This document shows positions 1 to 5,571 of a DNA stretch of 5,571 bases, in pieces. How positions within the stretch are numbered: position 1 is the first letter of the stretch; every line of letters begins with the position of its first letter. Source of the DNA: JAHQVI01 sp964407075 (GTDB taxonomy: Bacteria; Pseudomonadota; Alphaproteobacteria; Rhizobiales; Rhodomicrobiaceae); the NCBI GenBank assembly GCA_964407075.1, contig CAYOUE010000195.1:1-5571 (forward strand), written 5' to 3'. The notes below the pieces were generated by a model that saw only the letters and a program-made list of their open reading frames with translations, searched no databases and was not told the origin of the DNA. The position numbers were made by a program, and so were the translations under genes.

Positions 1-2
1 TT

Positions 3-740
3 GGCGTCGGCGGCGGGATCGTCATCGTGCCGGTGCTCTTCCTGCTGTTCGATTTTCTCGGTATTTCCAAGCAGGTCGCCATGCACATCGCGGTCGCAAC
101 ATCGCTCGCGACGATCATTCCGACCTCGATCTCCTCGGCGCGGGCCCATAACAGGCGCGGCGCGCTCGACGGAGATCTTTTCCGGCTCTGGGCAGCCTAT
201 ATTTTCGCCGGAGCGGCGCTGGGCGGCTTCGTCTCCCAATATCTCGAAAGTTCGCAGCTCACCGCCATTTTCGGCGCGATCGCGCTGATCGTGTCGGTAA
301 ACATGGCCATTCCCAAGACGCTGACGATTGCAAGCCGGCTCCCGGCGAGTCCGGTCAAGAACGGCGCGATCGGTGGCGCGATCGGCCTGCTCTCGGCGCT
401 GATGGGGATTGGCGGGGGAACCTTGTCGGTGCCGACACTGACGCTGTTCTCCGTGCCTGTTCACAAGGCGGTTGGCACGGCTTCGGCTTTCGGACTTGTC
501 ATCGCAGTTCCCGCCGTCATAGGCTTCATCTATGCTGGCTGGGGCGTCGAGGGGCTGCCGCCTTTCTCACTCGGCTATGTCAATCTCGTTGCGGCGGTCA
601 TCATCTTTTCCATGACGGTGCTGACTGCGCCGCTGGGCGTAAGGATCGCCCATGCGATCAACCCGCGCGCGCTCAGACTTGCATTCGCCGCGTTCCTCGG
701 CATCACCTCCGTGCGTATGCTGATGGATTACTTCTCCTGA
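3..740 (+). CDS. TauE/SafE-family membrane transporter (5' end outside window)
   Basis: This is a partial gene: the reading frame is open from the left edge (first full codon at base 3) to a TGA at 738-740, giving 245 residues. Family members usually have about 250-280, so roughly the first 15-30 residues are missing. The protein is strongly hydrophobic, with several probable transmembrane segments. It shows the internal two-fold repeat of the TauE/SafE (DUF81) family: a glycine motif GVGGG at the very start is repeated as GIGGG near residues 135-139, each followed by a hydrophobic helix with a conserved proline. An HNRRGALD segment (about 49-56) is the usual loop after the first repeat's helices. 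Family members export sulfite, sulfoacetate or other organic anions across the inner membrane; the substrate here cannot be told from sequence. GTG at 27 is only an internal codon, because the family motif begins before it. mgsA follows 29 bases downstream, probably co-transcribed. Confidence 0.9.
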   Translation, partial: GVGGGIVIVPVLFLLFDFLGISKQVAMHIAVATSLATIIPTSISSARAHNRRGALDGDLFRLWAAYIFAGAALGGFVSQYLESSQLTAIFGAIALIVSVNMAIPKTLTIASRLPASPVKNGAIGGAIGLLSALMGIGGGTLSVPTLTLFSVPVHKAVGTASAFGLVIAVPAVIGFIYAGWGVEGLPPFSLGYVNLVAAVIIFSMTVLTAPLGVRIAHAINPRALRLAFAAFLGITSVRMLMDYFS

Positions 741-769
741 CCGCAAGCTTCCGATGAAGGAGACGCCCG

Positions 770-1153
770 ATGATCGCAACGCCCGTCCTCGCCCTCGTCG
801 CCCATGACGGCAAGAAAGACGCGATGCTCGAATGGGCGCGAGGGAACGAAGCACGGCTGCGCAGGCTGACGCTGTTCGCAACGGGCACGACCGGCGCGCG
901 GCTGCGCGAGGCGCTGGGTCTCGAACTCACATGCCTGAAAAGCGGGCCGCTCGGCGGCGACGCGCAGCTCGGCGCAATGATCGCAGAAGGGCGGCTCGAC
1001 GCGCTGATCTTCTTTATCGACCCGCTTTCCGCCCTGCCGCACGACGTCGACGTCAAATCGCTGCTCCGCCTCGCGGTGCATTACGACACCGCGCTCGCGC
1101 TGAACGCCCGCAGCGCCGATGCCATCCTCGACGCGCTGACCGGCCCGGCCTGA
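770..1153 (+). CDS. mgsA: Methylglyoxal synthase
   Basis: Cytosolic enzyme that converts dihydroxyacetone phosphate to methylglyoxal and phosphate, the entry to the methylglyoxal bypass of glycolysis. The 127-residue product is a single MGS-like domain. It opens with LVAHD (H12, D13), then FATGTTG (36-42, phosphate-binding loop), SGPLGGD (58-64), FFIDPL (81-86) and PHDVDVK (90-96). By comparison with the E. coli enzyme (offset 7), D64, D84, H91 and D94 correspond to the active-site D71, D91, H98 and D101, so all key residues are present. It is shorter than the E. coli protein (about 152 residues) at both ends and stops soon after the core. The start ATG has an AAGGAG site at 757-762, seven bases upstream. 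No promoter is evident in the 29-base gap after the transporter gene, so it probably shares that transcript. No phosphate-acceptor metabolism gene lies beside it that would explain its regulation. Confidence 0.95.
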   Translation: MIATPVLALVAHDGKKDAMLEWARGNEARLRRLTLFATGTTGARLREALGLELTCLKSGPLGGDAQLGAMIAEGRLDALIFFIDPLSALPHDVDVKSLLRLAVHYDTALALNARSADAILDALTGPA

Positions 1154-1173
1154 GCGTCCGGCGCATCCTTCGG

Positions 1174-1203
1174 TTGCCGGAACGTCCCGGCGTGATCTAG
1201 GCT
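1174..1203 (+). promoter_or_regulatory. Possible promoter of the dehydrogenase-oxidase operon
   Basis: In the 98-base gap between mgsA and the dehydrogenase gene, TTGCCG (1174-1179) could serve as a -35 element and CTAGGC/TAGGCT (1197-1203) as a -10, with a 17-18 base spacer, ending about 49 bases before the ATG. The match to consensus is weak. A short GCCGG/CCGGC inverted repeat (1176-1180 and 1187-1191) overlaps it. The GATCTAGGCTGG stretch (1194-1205) recurs with two differences upstream of the pirin gene, which slightly strengthens the case. Confidence 0.25.
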
Positions 1204-1237
1204 GGCTGCAAGACGCATATGATCTATCGCCATTTGC

Positions 1238-1243
1238 GAGGAG
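1238..1243 (+). promoter_or_regulatory. Ribosome binding site fixing the dehydrogenase start
   Basis: GAGGAG lies eight bases before the ATG at 1252. The in-frame ATG at 1219, which would add 11 residues, has no purine-rich site ahead of it and falls close to the putative -10 region. The 1252 start is therefore preferred. Confidence 0.75.
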
Positions 1244-1251
1244 ACATTTCC

Positions 1252-2754
1252 ATGCCCGCCGACACAATCCTCAATTCCTGCGGCTTTAGGCCGGGCGAAC
1301 TCGAATCCGGCCCGTTTTCCGTGACCACGCCTATCGATGGAACGCGCATCGCCTCCATCCGCGCGCACGATCCCGCCGAAACGGAGGCGGCGATAGCGCG
1401 GGCCGTGAAAGCCTTCCGCGCCTGGCGCGCCGTGCCCGCGCCGCGCCGGGGCGAGCTTGTGCGGCTGCTTGGCGAGGAGCTGCGCGCCGCCAAGGCAGAT
1501 CTCGGTGCGCTCGTCACGCTGGAGTCCGGCAAGATCCTGCAGGAGGGGCTGGGCGAAGTGCAGGAGATGATCGACATCTGCGATTTCGCCGTCGGCCTCA
1601 GCCGTCAGCTTTACGGGCTGACCATCGCCTCGGAGCGCCCCGGCCATTCGATGCGCGAGACCTGGCATCCGCTCGGCGTGTGCGGGATCGTCACCGCCTT
1701 CAATTTCCCCGTCGCGCCCTGGAGCTGGAACGCCGCGCTTGCGCTCGTCTGCGGCGACCCGGTGATCTGGAAGCCGTCGGAGAAGACGCCTCTTACCGCA
1801 CTCGCGGTGCAGAAGATCTGCGAACGCACGCTCGCCAGATTTGGAAGTGACGCCCCGGATGGCCTCATTCAGGCCGTCATAGGCGGGCGCGACATCGGCG
1901 AAATGCTGGCGGCGAGTCGCGACGTGGCGGTGCTTTCCGCGACCGGCTCCGTGCCGATGGGACGTGCAGTGTCGCAGGTGGTTTCGCGCCGGTTGGGGCG
2001 CTGCATTCTGGAGCTTGGCGGCAATAACGGCATGATCGTCGCCCCGAGCGCGGATCTCGATCTGGCGCTGCGGGCGATCGTGTTCTCGGCGGTCGGCACG
2101 GCCGGCCAGCGCTGCACGACGCTGCGCCGCCTGATCGTCCATGAGGATGTGTACGACACGCTCATTCCGAAGCTCGTCAAGGTCTATGAGGGCCTGCCGA
2201 TCGGCAATCCGCTGGACAGCGGAACGCTGGTCGGACCGCTGATCGACATGCCGGCGCTGGAGGCGATGGGCCAGGCGCTCGAACGCGCGCGCGGCGATGG
2301 CGGACGCCTGCATGGCGGCGGGAGGGCGCTCGAAGATGTCCATCCCGGAGCGGCCTATGTACATCCCGCAATCGTCGAAATGCCGGAGCAGACCGAGATC
2401 GTGCGCGAGGAGACCTTCGCACCGATCCTCTACGCCATGAAATACCGCGACTTCGAGGAGGCCGTGGCGCTGCATAACGGCGTGCCGCAGGGGCTGTCTT
2501 CCTGCATCTTCTCCAACGATGTGCGCGAGACGGAGGCCTTTCTGTCCGCGGCCGGCTCCGATTGCGGCATCGCCAATGTCAATATCGGCCCGTCCGGTGC
2601 GGAGATCGGCGGCGCATTCGGCGGCGAAAAGGACACCGGCGGCGGGCGCGAAAGCGGCTCAGACGCCTGGAAGGGCTATATGCGCCGCCAGACCGCGACC
2701 GTGAACTTCTCCCGCGCGCTGCCGCTGGCGCAGGGGATCAAATTCGATATCTGA
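1252..2754 (+). CDS. amaB: ALDH7-type aldehyde dehydrogenase, probable L-piperidine-6-carboxylate dehydrogenase
   Basis: NAD(P)-dependent cytosolic dehydrogenase of 500 residues, full length. It probably oxidises 2-aminoadipate 6-semialdehyde (in equilibrium with piperideine-6-carboxylate) to 2-aminoadipate in lysine/pipecolate breakdown. Catalytic residues are all visible: oxyanion Asn151 (AFNFPVAPWSWN), cofactor Lys174 (WKPSE), general base Glu254 (LELGGNN) and nucleophile Cys288 (GTAGQRCTTLRR), plus EETF at 386-389. ALDH7 (antiquitin) hallmarks separate it from other aldehyde dehydrogenases: GEVQEMIDICDFAVGLSR at 101-118, and a long C-terminal stretch with SDCGIANVNI (436-445), GAEIGGAFGGEK (449-460), TGGGRESGSDAWK (462-474) and the terminal PLAQGIKF. 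These match my recollection of human ALDH7A1 closely. The start at 1252 is chosen by its ribosome site. The oxidase gene begins 3 bases after the stop, so the two are surely one operon and their products likely act in sequence. Exact substrate is inferred from family plus neighbour. Confidence 0.9.
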   Translation: MPADTILNSCGFRPGELESGPFSVTTPIDGTRIASIRAHDPAETEAAIARAVKAFRAWRAVPAPRRGELVRLLGEELRAAKADLGALVTLESGKILQEGLGEVQEMIDICDFAVGLSRQLYGLTIASERPGHSMRETWHPLGVCGIVTAFNFPVAPWSWNAALALVCGDPVIWKPSEKTPLTALAVQKICERTLARFGSDAPDGLIQAVIGGRDIGEMLAASRDVAVLSATGSVPMGRAVSQVVSRRLGRCILELGGNNGMIVAPSADLDLALRAIVFSAVGTAGQRCTTLRRLIVHEDVYDTLIPKLVKVYEGLPIGNPLDSGTLVGPLIDMPALEAMGQALERARGDGGRLHGGGRALEDVHPGAAYVHPAIVEMPEQTEIVREETFAPILYAMKYRDFEEAVALHNGVPQGLSSCIFSNDVRETEAFLSAAGSDCGIANVNIGPSGAEIGGAFGGEKDTGGGRESGSDAWKGYMRRQTATVNFSRALPLAQGIKFDI

Positions 2755-2757
2755 CCG

Positions 2758-4065
2758 ATGGGAGGCTCAGCGCCAGGCGTGAGAAATCTCTGGGAGGAGA
2801 CCGCGGAGGAGAAGGCCGGCCATCCGCCGCTTTCGGGCGATGCGTCCGCCGACCTCGTCATCGTCGGCGGCGGCTTCACCGGCTGCTCGGCGGCGCTCCA
2901 CGCAGCGGAAACGGGCGCGTCGGTGCGCCTGATCGAGGCCGAGACGATCGGCCATGGCGGATCGGGGCGAAATGTCGGGCTGGTCAACGCCGGGCTGTGG
3001 ACGCCGCCAAGGGAAGTCCGCAGGATTTTGGGAGATGAGGCCGGGGACAGGCTCAACGCCACGCTCGCCGCCGCGCCCGATCTGGTTTTCTCGCTCATCG
3101 AGCAGCACCGGATCGCTTGCGAGCCGCGCCGCGACGGCACGCTGCATTGCGCTCACTCGCGCTCCGGTCTGGCCGAACTGAGGGACCGCTGCGGCCAGCT
3201 TCGGGAGCAGGGCGCGCCCGTGACGCTGCTTCCGGCGGAGGAAACGGCCATGCGCACCGGTTCCTCCGTATTCTACGGCGCGCTTCACGACGCCCGCGCG
3301 GGAACGATACAGCCGCTCGCCTATGCCCGCGGCCTTGCCCGTGCGGCGGCTGAAGCCGGCGCGGTCATCCACGAGCGCAGCCCCGCGGTCTCGATCCGGC
3401 GGGAGGCCGGCGGCTGGACAGTAGAGGCGCCGGGCGGCCGCGTCCGCGCCGGCGCGCTGCTGCTCGCCACGAACGCCTATCATCGGCAGGCAGACGGTCT
3501 GCCTGCGCTGCAATCGGTGCCCGTTCAACTTTTCCTCATGGCGACAGCCCCGCTAGGGGACAATCTGCGGCGCACTATTCTGCCTGGCGGCGAAGGCTGC
3601 TGGGACACCGCCAAGGTCATGTCGTGGTTCCGCATGGATGGAGCGGGCCGTCTGATCCTCGGCGGGGTCGGCTCGCTGGAGCGGGCTTCAGCCTCCATCC
3701 ACAAGAACTGGGCGCAGCGGAAATTGCGTGCGCTGTTTCCGCATCTTGGAGCACAGCCGCTTCACCACGCCTGGTCGGGCCGCATCGCCATGACTGGCGA
3801 CCATCTGCCGAAGATCCTGCGGCTCGGCGCGCGCGGGCTGGCCGTTTTCGGCTATTCCGGCCGCGGGATCGGCCCCGGTACGGTGTTCGGCAAGGCGGCG
3901 GCGCTCGCGCTTCTCAGCGGCGACGAGACCGGCCTGCCCTTCGCGCCTGTTGAATGTCATTACGAGTCCTTTAGGGAAGCAAAAGCCGCCTTTTATGAAA
4001 TCGGCGCATCCCTTGCGCATCTGGCCCCCGCAAGCGGCGCCCGAAAGCGGGGCGGGCAAACTTGA
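2758..4065 (+). CDS. FAD-dependent amine/amino-acid oxidase, candidate L-pipecolate oxidase (AmaA-like)
   Basis: A 435-residue flavoprotein of the DAO superfamily. The N-terminal dinucleotide-binding fold is clear: DLVIVGGGFTG (32-42) with a GxGxxG-type glycine run, strand-end Glu60 (VRLIE) for the ribose, and GGSGRNVGLVNAGL (67-80) typical of the PuuB/pipecolate-oxidase branch. LLLATNAY (234-241) is the second FAD motif. The C-terminal WSGRIAMTGDHLPKI (339-353) and FGYSGRGIGPGTVFGK (364-379) complete the flavin site. There is no signal peptide. The family oxidises secondary or primary amines to imines; members include gamma-glutamylputrescine oxidase and Pseudomonas AmaA (L-pipecolate to piperideine-6-carboxylate). 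The adjacent ALDH7 gene, 3 bases upstream, favours the pipecolate role, since it would take the product. A PuuB-like or other amine substrate remains possible. The start is uncertain: ATG 2758 lacks a strong ribosome site, while GTG 2779 (codon 8) has GGAGG 13 bases ahead. Confidence 0.85.
   Translation: MGGSAPGVRNLWEETAEEKAGHPPLSGDASADLVIVGGGFTGCSAALHAAETGASVRLIEAETIGHGGSGRNVGLVNAGLWTPPREVRRILGDEAGDRLNATLAAAPDLVFSLIEQHRIACEPRRDGTLHCAHSRSGLAELRDRCGQLREQGAPVTLLPAEETAMRTGSSVFYGALHDARAGTIQPLAYARGLARAAAEAGAVIHERSPAVSIRREAGGWTVEAPGGRVRAGALLLATNAYHRQADGLPALQSVPVQLFLMATAPLGDNLRRTILPGGEGCWDTAKVMSWFRMDGAGRLILGGVGSLERASASIHKNWAQRKLRALFPHLGAQPLHHAWSGRIAMTGDHLPKILRLGARGLAVFGYSGRGIGPGTVFGKAAALALLSGDETGLPFAPVECHYESFREAKAAFYEIGASLAHLAPASGARKRGGQT
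3486..3506. repeat. Perfect 10-bp inverted repeat inside the oxidase gene
   Basis: The arms GCAGGCAGAC (3486-3495) and GTCTGCCTGC (3497-3506) are exact reverse complements with one base (G3496) between them. It lies within codons for about residues 243-250 of the oxidase. It may be a chance palindrome in GC-rich coding DNA or a protein-binding site; nothing else points to a function. Confidence 0.5.
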
Positions 4066-4096
4066 TGCATCGGGGAGAAATCCCGATCTAAACTGG
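4061..4096 (+). promoter_or_regulatory. Possible pirin-gene promoter region
   Basis: CTTGAT (4061-4066) resembles the alphaproteobacterial -35 element CTTGAC, and CGATCT (4084-4089) lies 17 bases further on in -10 position, with 4 of 6 matches to CTATAT. GATCTAAACTGG (4085-4096) shares 10 of 12 bases with the motif before the dehydrogenase gene and sits about 52 bases before the pirin ATG. The assignment is weak; readthrough from the oxidase operon is equally possible. Confidence 0.25.
4069..4087 (+). other. Short hairpin between the oxidase and pirin genes
   Basis: ATCGGG (4069-4074) and CCCGAT (4082-4087) form a perfect 6-bp stem with a 7-base loop, starting 4 bases after the oxidase stop codon. 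No T-run follows, so it is not a convincing intrinsic terminator. It might slow 3' decay of the operon transcript or act as an operator, since it overlaps the possible pirin promoter. Confidence 0.35.
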
Positions 4097-4147
4097 AACC
4101 GAACATCTAGCCGCGGCCATCGCGCCGCCTGAATCAAGGAGCCGTCC

Positions 4148-5086
4148 ATGAGCTGGAACCCCGCGCTTGAGCCGCATTGCCCGACGGGCGACGAAGTCGA
4201 CGCGATCGAGACGCTGATCGTGCCTCGCGCCCGCGACCTTGGCGGGTTCGAGGTGCGCCGCGCCCTGCCGTCCATCGCGCGCCAGATGGTCGGCCCCTTC
4301 ATCTTCTTCGACCAGATGGGCCCCGCCGAATTCCTGACCGACCAGGGCATCGACGTGCGCCCGCATCCCCATATCGGGCTGGCAACCGTCACCTATCTCT
4401 ATGACGGCTCGATCCTCCACCGGGATTCGCTCGGCACGCAAAAGGAAATCCATCCCGGCGACGTCAACTGGATGATTGCCGGGCGCGGCATCACCCATTC
4501 CGAGCGCACTGCTCCGGAGGTCCGCAAGAAGCCGAAATCGAAGCTGTTCGGTATCCAGACCTGGGTCGCGCTTCCCGACGAGGCGGAGGAGACCGACGCA
4601 GGTTTCGAGCACCGCGCCAGGGCCGAATTGCCTTTCATCGAAGGGGAGGGCAAGCAAATCAGGCTAATCCTCGGAACGGCTTACGGTGAAGCGGCGCCGG
4701 TCAAGACCTTCTCGGAAATGTTCTATGCCGACGCCGTTCTGGATACGGGCGCGCGCCTGCCGCTGCCGGACAATCACGAGGATCGCGGGCTGTACGTGCT
4801 CGAAGGCGAGATCGAGGTCGCCGGGCAGTCTTTCGCCGCCGGCCAGATGATGGTCTTCCGTCCCGGCGACCGCGTGACGGTGAAGGCGATAGTGCCTTCG
4901 CGGCTGATGCTGCTCGGCGGCGAGACCCTGAACGGCCCGCGCTACATCTGGTGGAATTTCGTCGCCTCATCGCGCGAGAAGATCGAGGCGGCCAAGGAGG
5001 CCTGGCGCGCAGGCGACTGGGCGCATGGCCGCTTTCAGCTTCCTCCCGGCGACGACAGCGAATTCATTCCGCTGCCCGACAGGTAA
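4148..5086 (+). CDS. Pirin-family bicupin protein
   Basis: A 312-residue pirin, full length for bacterial members (about 280-310). The N-terminal cupin domain carries the four expected metal ligands: H73 and H75 in RPHPHIG, H117 and E119 in AGRGITHSE. HPGDVNWMIAGRGITHSER (102-120) is the family's most conserved stretch. The C-terminal half has a second, degenerate cupin (about 190-270), with GLYVLEGEIEV (214-224) and VFRPGD (236-241), and ends in the KEAWRAGDW helix (283-291) that pirins share. Pirins bind Fe or a similar metal; some have quercetin 2,3-dioxygenase activity, others act as regulators or bind metabolic enzymes, and the role here cannot be told from sequence. No signal peptide, so it is probably cytosolic. 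The ATG has AAGGAG at 4136-4141, six bases ahead. It lies 82 bases past the oxidase gene, so a link to lysine catabolism is possible but not shown. Confidence 0.92.
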   Translation: MSWNPALEPHCPTGDEVDAIETLIVPRARDLGGFEVRRALPSIARQMVGPFIFFDQMGPAEFLTDQGIDVRPHPHIGLATVTYLYDGSILHRDSLGTQKEIHPGDVNWMIAGRGITHSERTAPEVRKKPKSKLFGIQTWVALPDEAEETDAGFEHRARAELPFIEGEGKQIRLILGTAYGEAAPVKTFSEMFYADAVLDTGARLPLPDNHEDRGLYVLEGEIEVAGQSFAAGQMMVFRPGDRVTVKAIVPSRLMLLGGETLNGPRYIWWNFVASSREKIEAAKEAWRAGDWAHGRFQLPPGDDSEFIPLPDR

Positions 5087-5088
5087 CG

Positions 5089-5106
5089 CTGTCATCAGCC
5101 TGTAAC
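5089..5106 (+). promoter_or_regulatory. PHO box (predicted PhoB binding site) upstream of ppk2
   Basis: CTGTCAT (5089-5095), a 4-base spacer CAGC, then CTGTAAC (5100-5106) make two direct half-sites on an 11-base period, the architecture of a PhoB site. The first half matches the CTGTCAT consensus in 7 of 7 positions, the second in 5 of 7. It begins 2 bases after the pirin stop codon and 78 bases before the ppk2 ATG, oriented toward ppk2. Known biology: PhoB activates phosphate-starvation genes from such sites. Inference: this polyphosphate kinase gene responds to phosphate supply. Confidence 0.7.
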
Positions 5107-5118
5107 AATCTTTCCGCG

Positions 5119-5124
5119 GAATAT
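5119..5124 (+). promoter_or_regulatory. Candidate -10 element of ppk2
   Basis: GAATAT (5119-5124) lies 12 bases after the second PHO half-site. In PhoB-activated promoters the box takes the place of the -35 element, with a -10 about 10 bases beyond it, so the geometry is nearly as expected. There is no good separate -35 hexamer, also consistent with an activator-dependent promoter. Confidence 0.35.
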
Positions 5125-5166
5125 CGCAATGCGCCCGAAACGGACAAGAGTTGCAAGCGAGACGTC

Positions 5167-5571
5167 ATGACCGATGAAAAGCCCTCACCGGACTCGATCC
5201 GGTCGCGCGTTTATGAGGAAATGCTCGACAATTTCGACGAGGAACTGGAGCAGGAACTTGCAGAGGACCGTCTCCAGGGCCTGATGGACGGCTTCTCCGA
5301 GCTGCCGGTGGAAGACGCGGCAAACCGCGCGCTCTACTTCAAGGAGCTCTTCCATCTACAGAAGGAGCTCGTGAAGCTGCAGGATTACGTCGTCGCCGAG
5401 GGTTTGAAGCTCGCCGTGATTTTCGAAGGCCGCGACGCCGCCGGAAAGGGCGGGGCGATCAAGCGCATCACCCAGCGGCTCAATCCGCGCGTCTGCCGCG
5501 TGGTGGCGCTGCCTGCGCCGAGCGAACGTGAAAAGACGCAGTGGTATTTCCAGCGCTATGTGCCGCATCTT
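5167..5571 (+). CDS. ppk2: Polyphosphate kinase 2 family protein (3' end outside window)
   Basis: The frame is open from ATG 5167 through the right edge, giving the first 135 residues of a protein usually near 270-310. PPK2 enzymes transfer phosphate between polyphosphate and nucleotides, most often making ATP or GTP from the diphosphate in the cytosol. The Walker A loop FEGRDAAGKGG (86-96) with catalytic-type D90, K94 and flanking G is plain, followed by LNPRVCRVVALPAPSE (105-120) and QWYFQRYVPHL (125-135), all PPK2 signatures. The Walker B, DRSWYNR-type region and lid lie beyond the window, so the subclass (one-domain class I most likely) and activity cannot be confirmed. The N-terminal 40 residues are acidic and probably helical (EEMLDNFDEELEQELAED). 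The ribosome site before ATG 5167 is weak (GCGAGA, 5157-5162). ATG 5221 is an alternative start that would remove 18 residues. A PHO box upstream suggests phosphate-starvation control. Confidence 0.9.
   Translation, partial: MTDEKPSPDSIRSRVYEEMLDNFDEELEQELAEDRLQGLMDGFSELPVEDAANRALYFKELFHLQKELVKLQDYVVAEGLKLAVIFEGRDAAGKGGAIKRITQRLNPRVCRVVALPAPSEREKTQWYFQRYVPHL

Noticed and set aside
1176..1191. GCCGG/CCGGC stem after mgsA as a terminator
   Set aside because: Only 5 bp with no following T-run; such short GC repeats are frequent by chance in DNA of this composition.
1219..1251. Earlier ATG of the dehydrogenase frame
   Set aside because: No ribosome site precedes it and the added residues (MIYRHLRGDIS) are not family-like; ATG 1252 has GAGGAG at ideal spacing.
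1081..2475. 464-codon open frame on the minus strand opposite the dehydrogenase gene
   Set aside because: It is the antisense shadow of a GC-rich gene with strong third-position G/C bias. Its product is rich in R, A, H and D without any recognisable domain, while the + strand encodes an unmistakable ALDH7.
770..2754. Idea that the aldehyde dehydrogenase detoxifies methylglyoxal made by the neighbouring synthase
   Set aside because: Its signatures are those of ALDH7 semialdehyde dehydrogenases, it is separated from mgsA by a 98-base gap with its own possible promoter, and it is coupled instead to the oxidase gene.
2767..3528. 253-codon minus-strand open frame opposite the oxidase gene
   Set aside because: No family motif is visible, composition is arginine-rich and typical of an antisense frame, and the sense strand is clearly a flavoprotein.
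5356..5568. 70-codon minus-strand open frame at the right edge
   Set aside because: It lies opposite the Walker A region of ppk2 and has no recognisable domain; it is a shadow of that gene.

Overview
The window is a GC-rich (my estimate, mid-60s %), tightly packed chromosomal segment with every recognisable gene on the + strand. Strong G/C bias at third codon positions, compact intergenic gaps, a PHO-box-like element of the alphaproteobacterial type and the gene families present suggest an alphaproteobacterium, most likely a rhizobium-like member of the Hyphomicrobiales. That assignment is inference from style and content; there is no rRNA or other marker here to fix it. I saw no insertion sequence, tRNA, CRISPR array or phage gene.

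Layout: (1) positions 1-740 hold the 3' part of a TauE/SafE-family membrane transporter whose start lies outside the window. (2) Positions 770-1153 hold mgsA, methylglyoxal synthase, 29 bases downstream and probably in the same transcript. (3) Positions 1252-2754 hold an ALDH7-type aldehyde dehydrogenase (L-piperidine-6-carboxylate / alpha-aminoadipic semialdehyde dehydrogenase, AmaB-like). It is followed after 3 bases by (4) an FAD-dependent amine/amino-acid oxidase (2758-4065). The pair resembles the amaB-amaA arrangement of Pseudomonas, in which L-pipecolate is oxidised to piperideine-6-carboxylate and then to 2-aminoadipate, a route of lysine catabolism. (5) Positions 4148-5086 encode a pirin-family bicupin. 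(6) Positions 5167-5571 are the 5' part of a PPK2-type polyphosphate kinase gene running off the right edge.

Three intergenic gaps of 80-100 bases carry possible control signals. The gap before ppk2 holds a good PHO-box match, two CTGTnAn half-sites on an 11-base period, which would place this polyphosphate kinase under PhoB control. The gaps before the dehydrogenase and before pirin share a 12-base motif (GATCTArrCTGG) at nearly the same distance from the start codon, perhaps part of similar promoters. A 6-bp hairpin lies between the oxidase and pirin genes.

Functionally the window is metabolic housekeeping and accessory catabolism: anion or sulfur-compound export, the methylglyoxal bypass, lysine/pipecolate breakdown, a metal-binding cupin and polyphosphate metabolism. 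I found no convincing sign of a wholly new system. The most useful leads are the PHO box at ppk2 and the lysine-catabolism pair.
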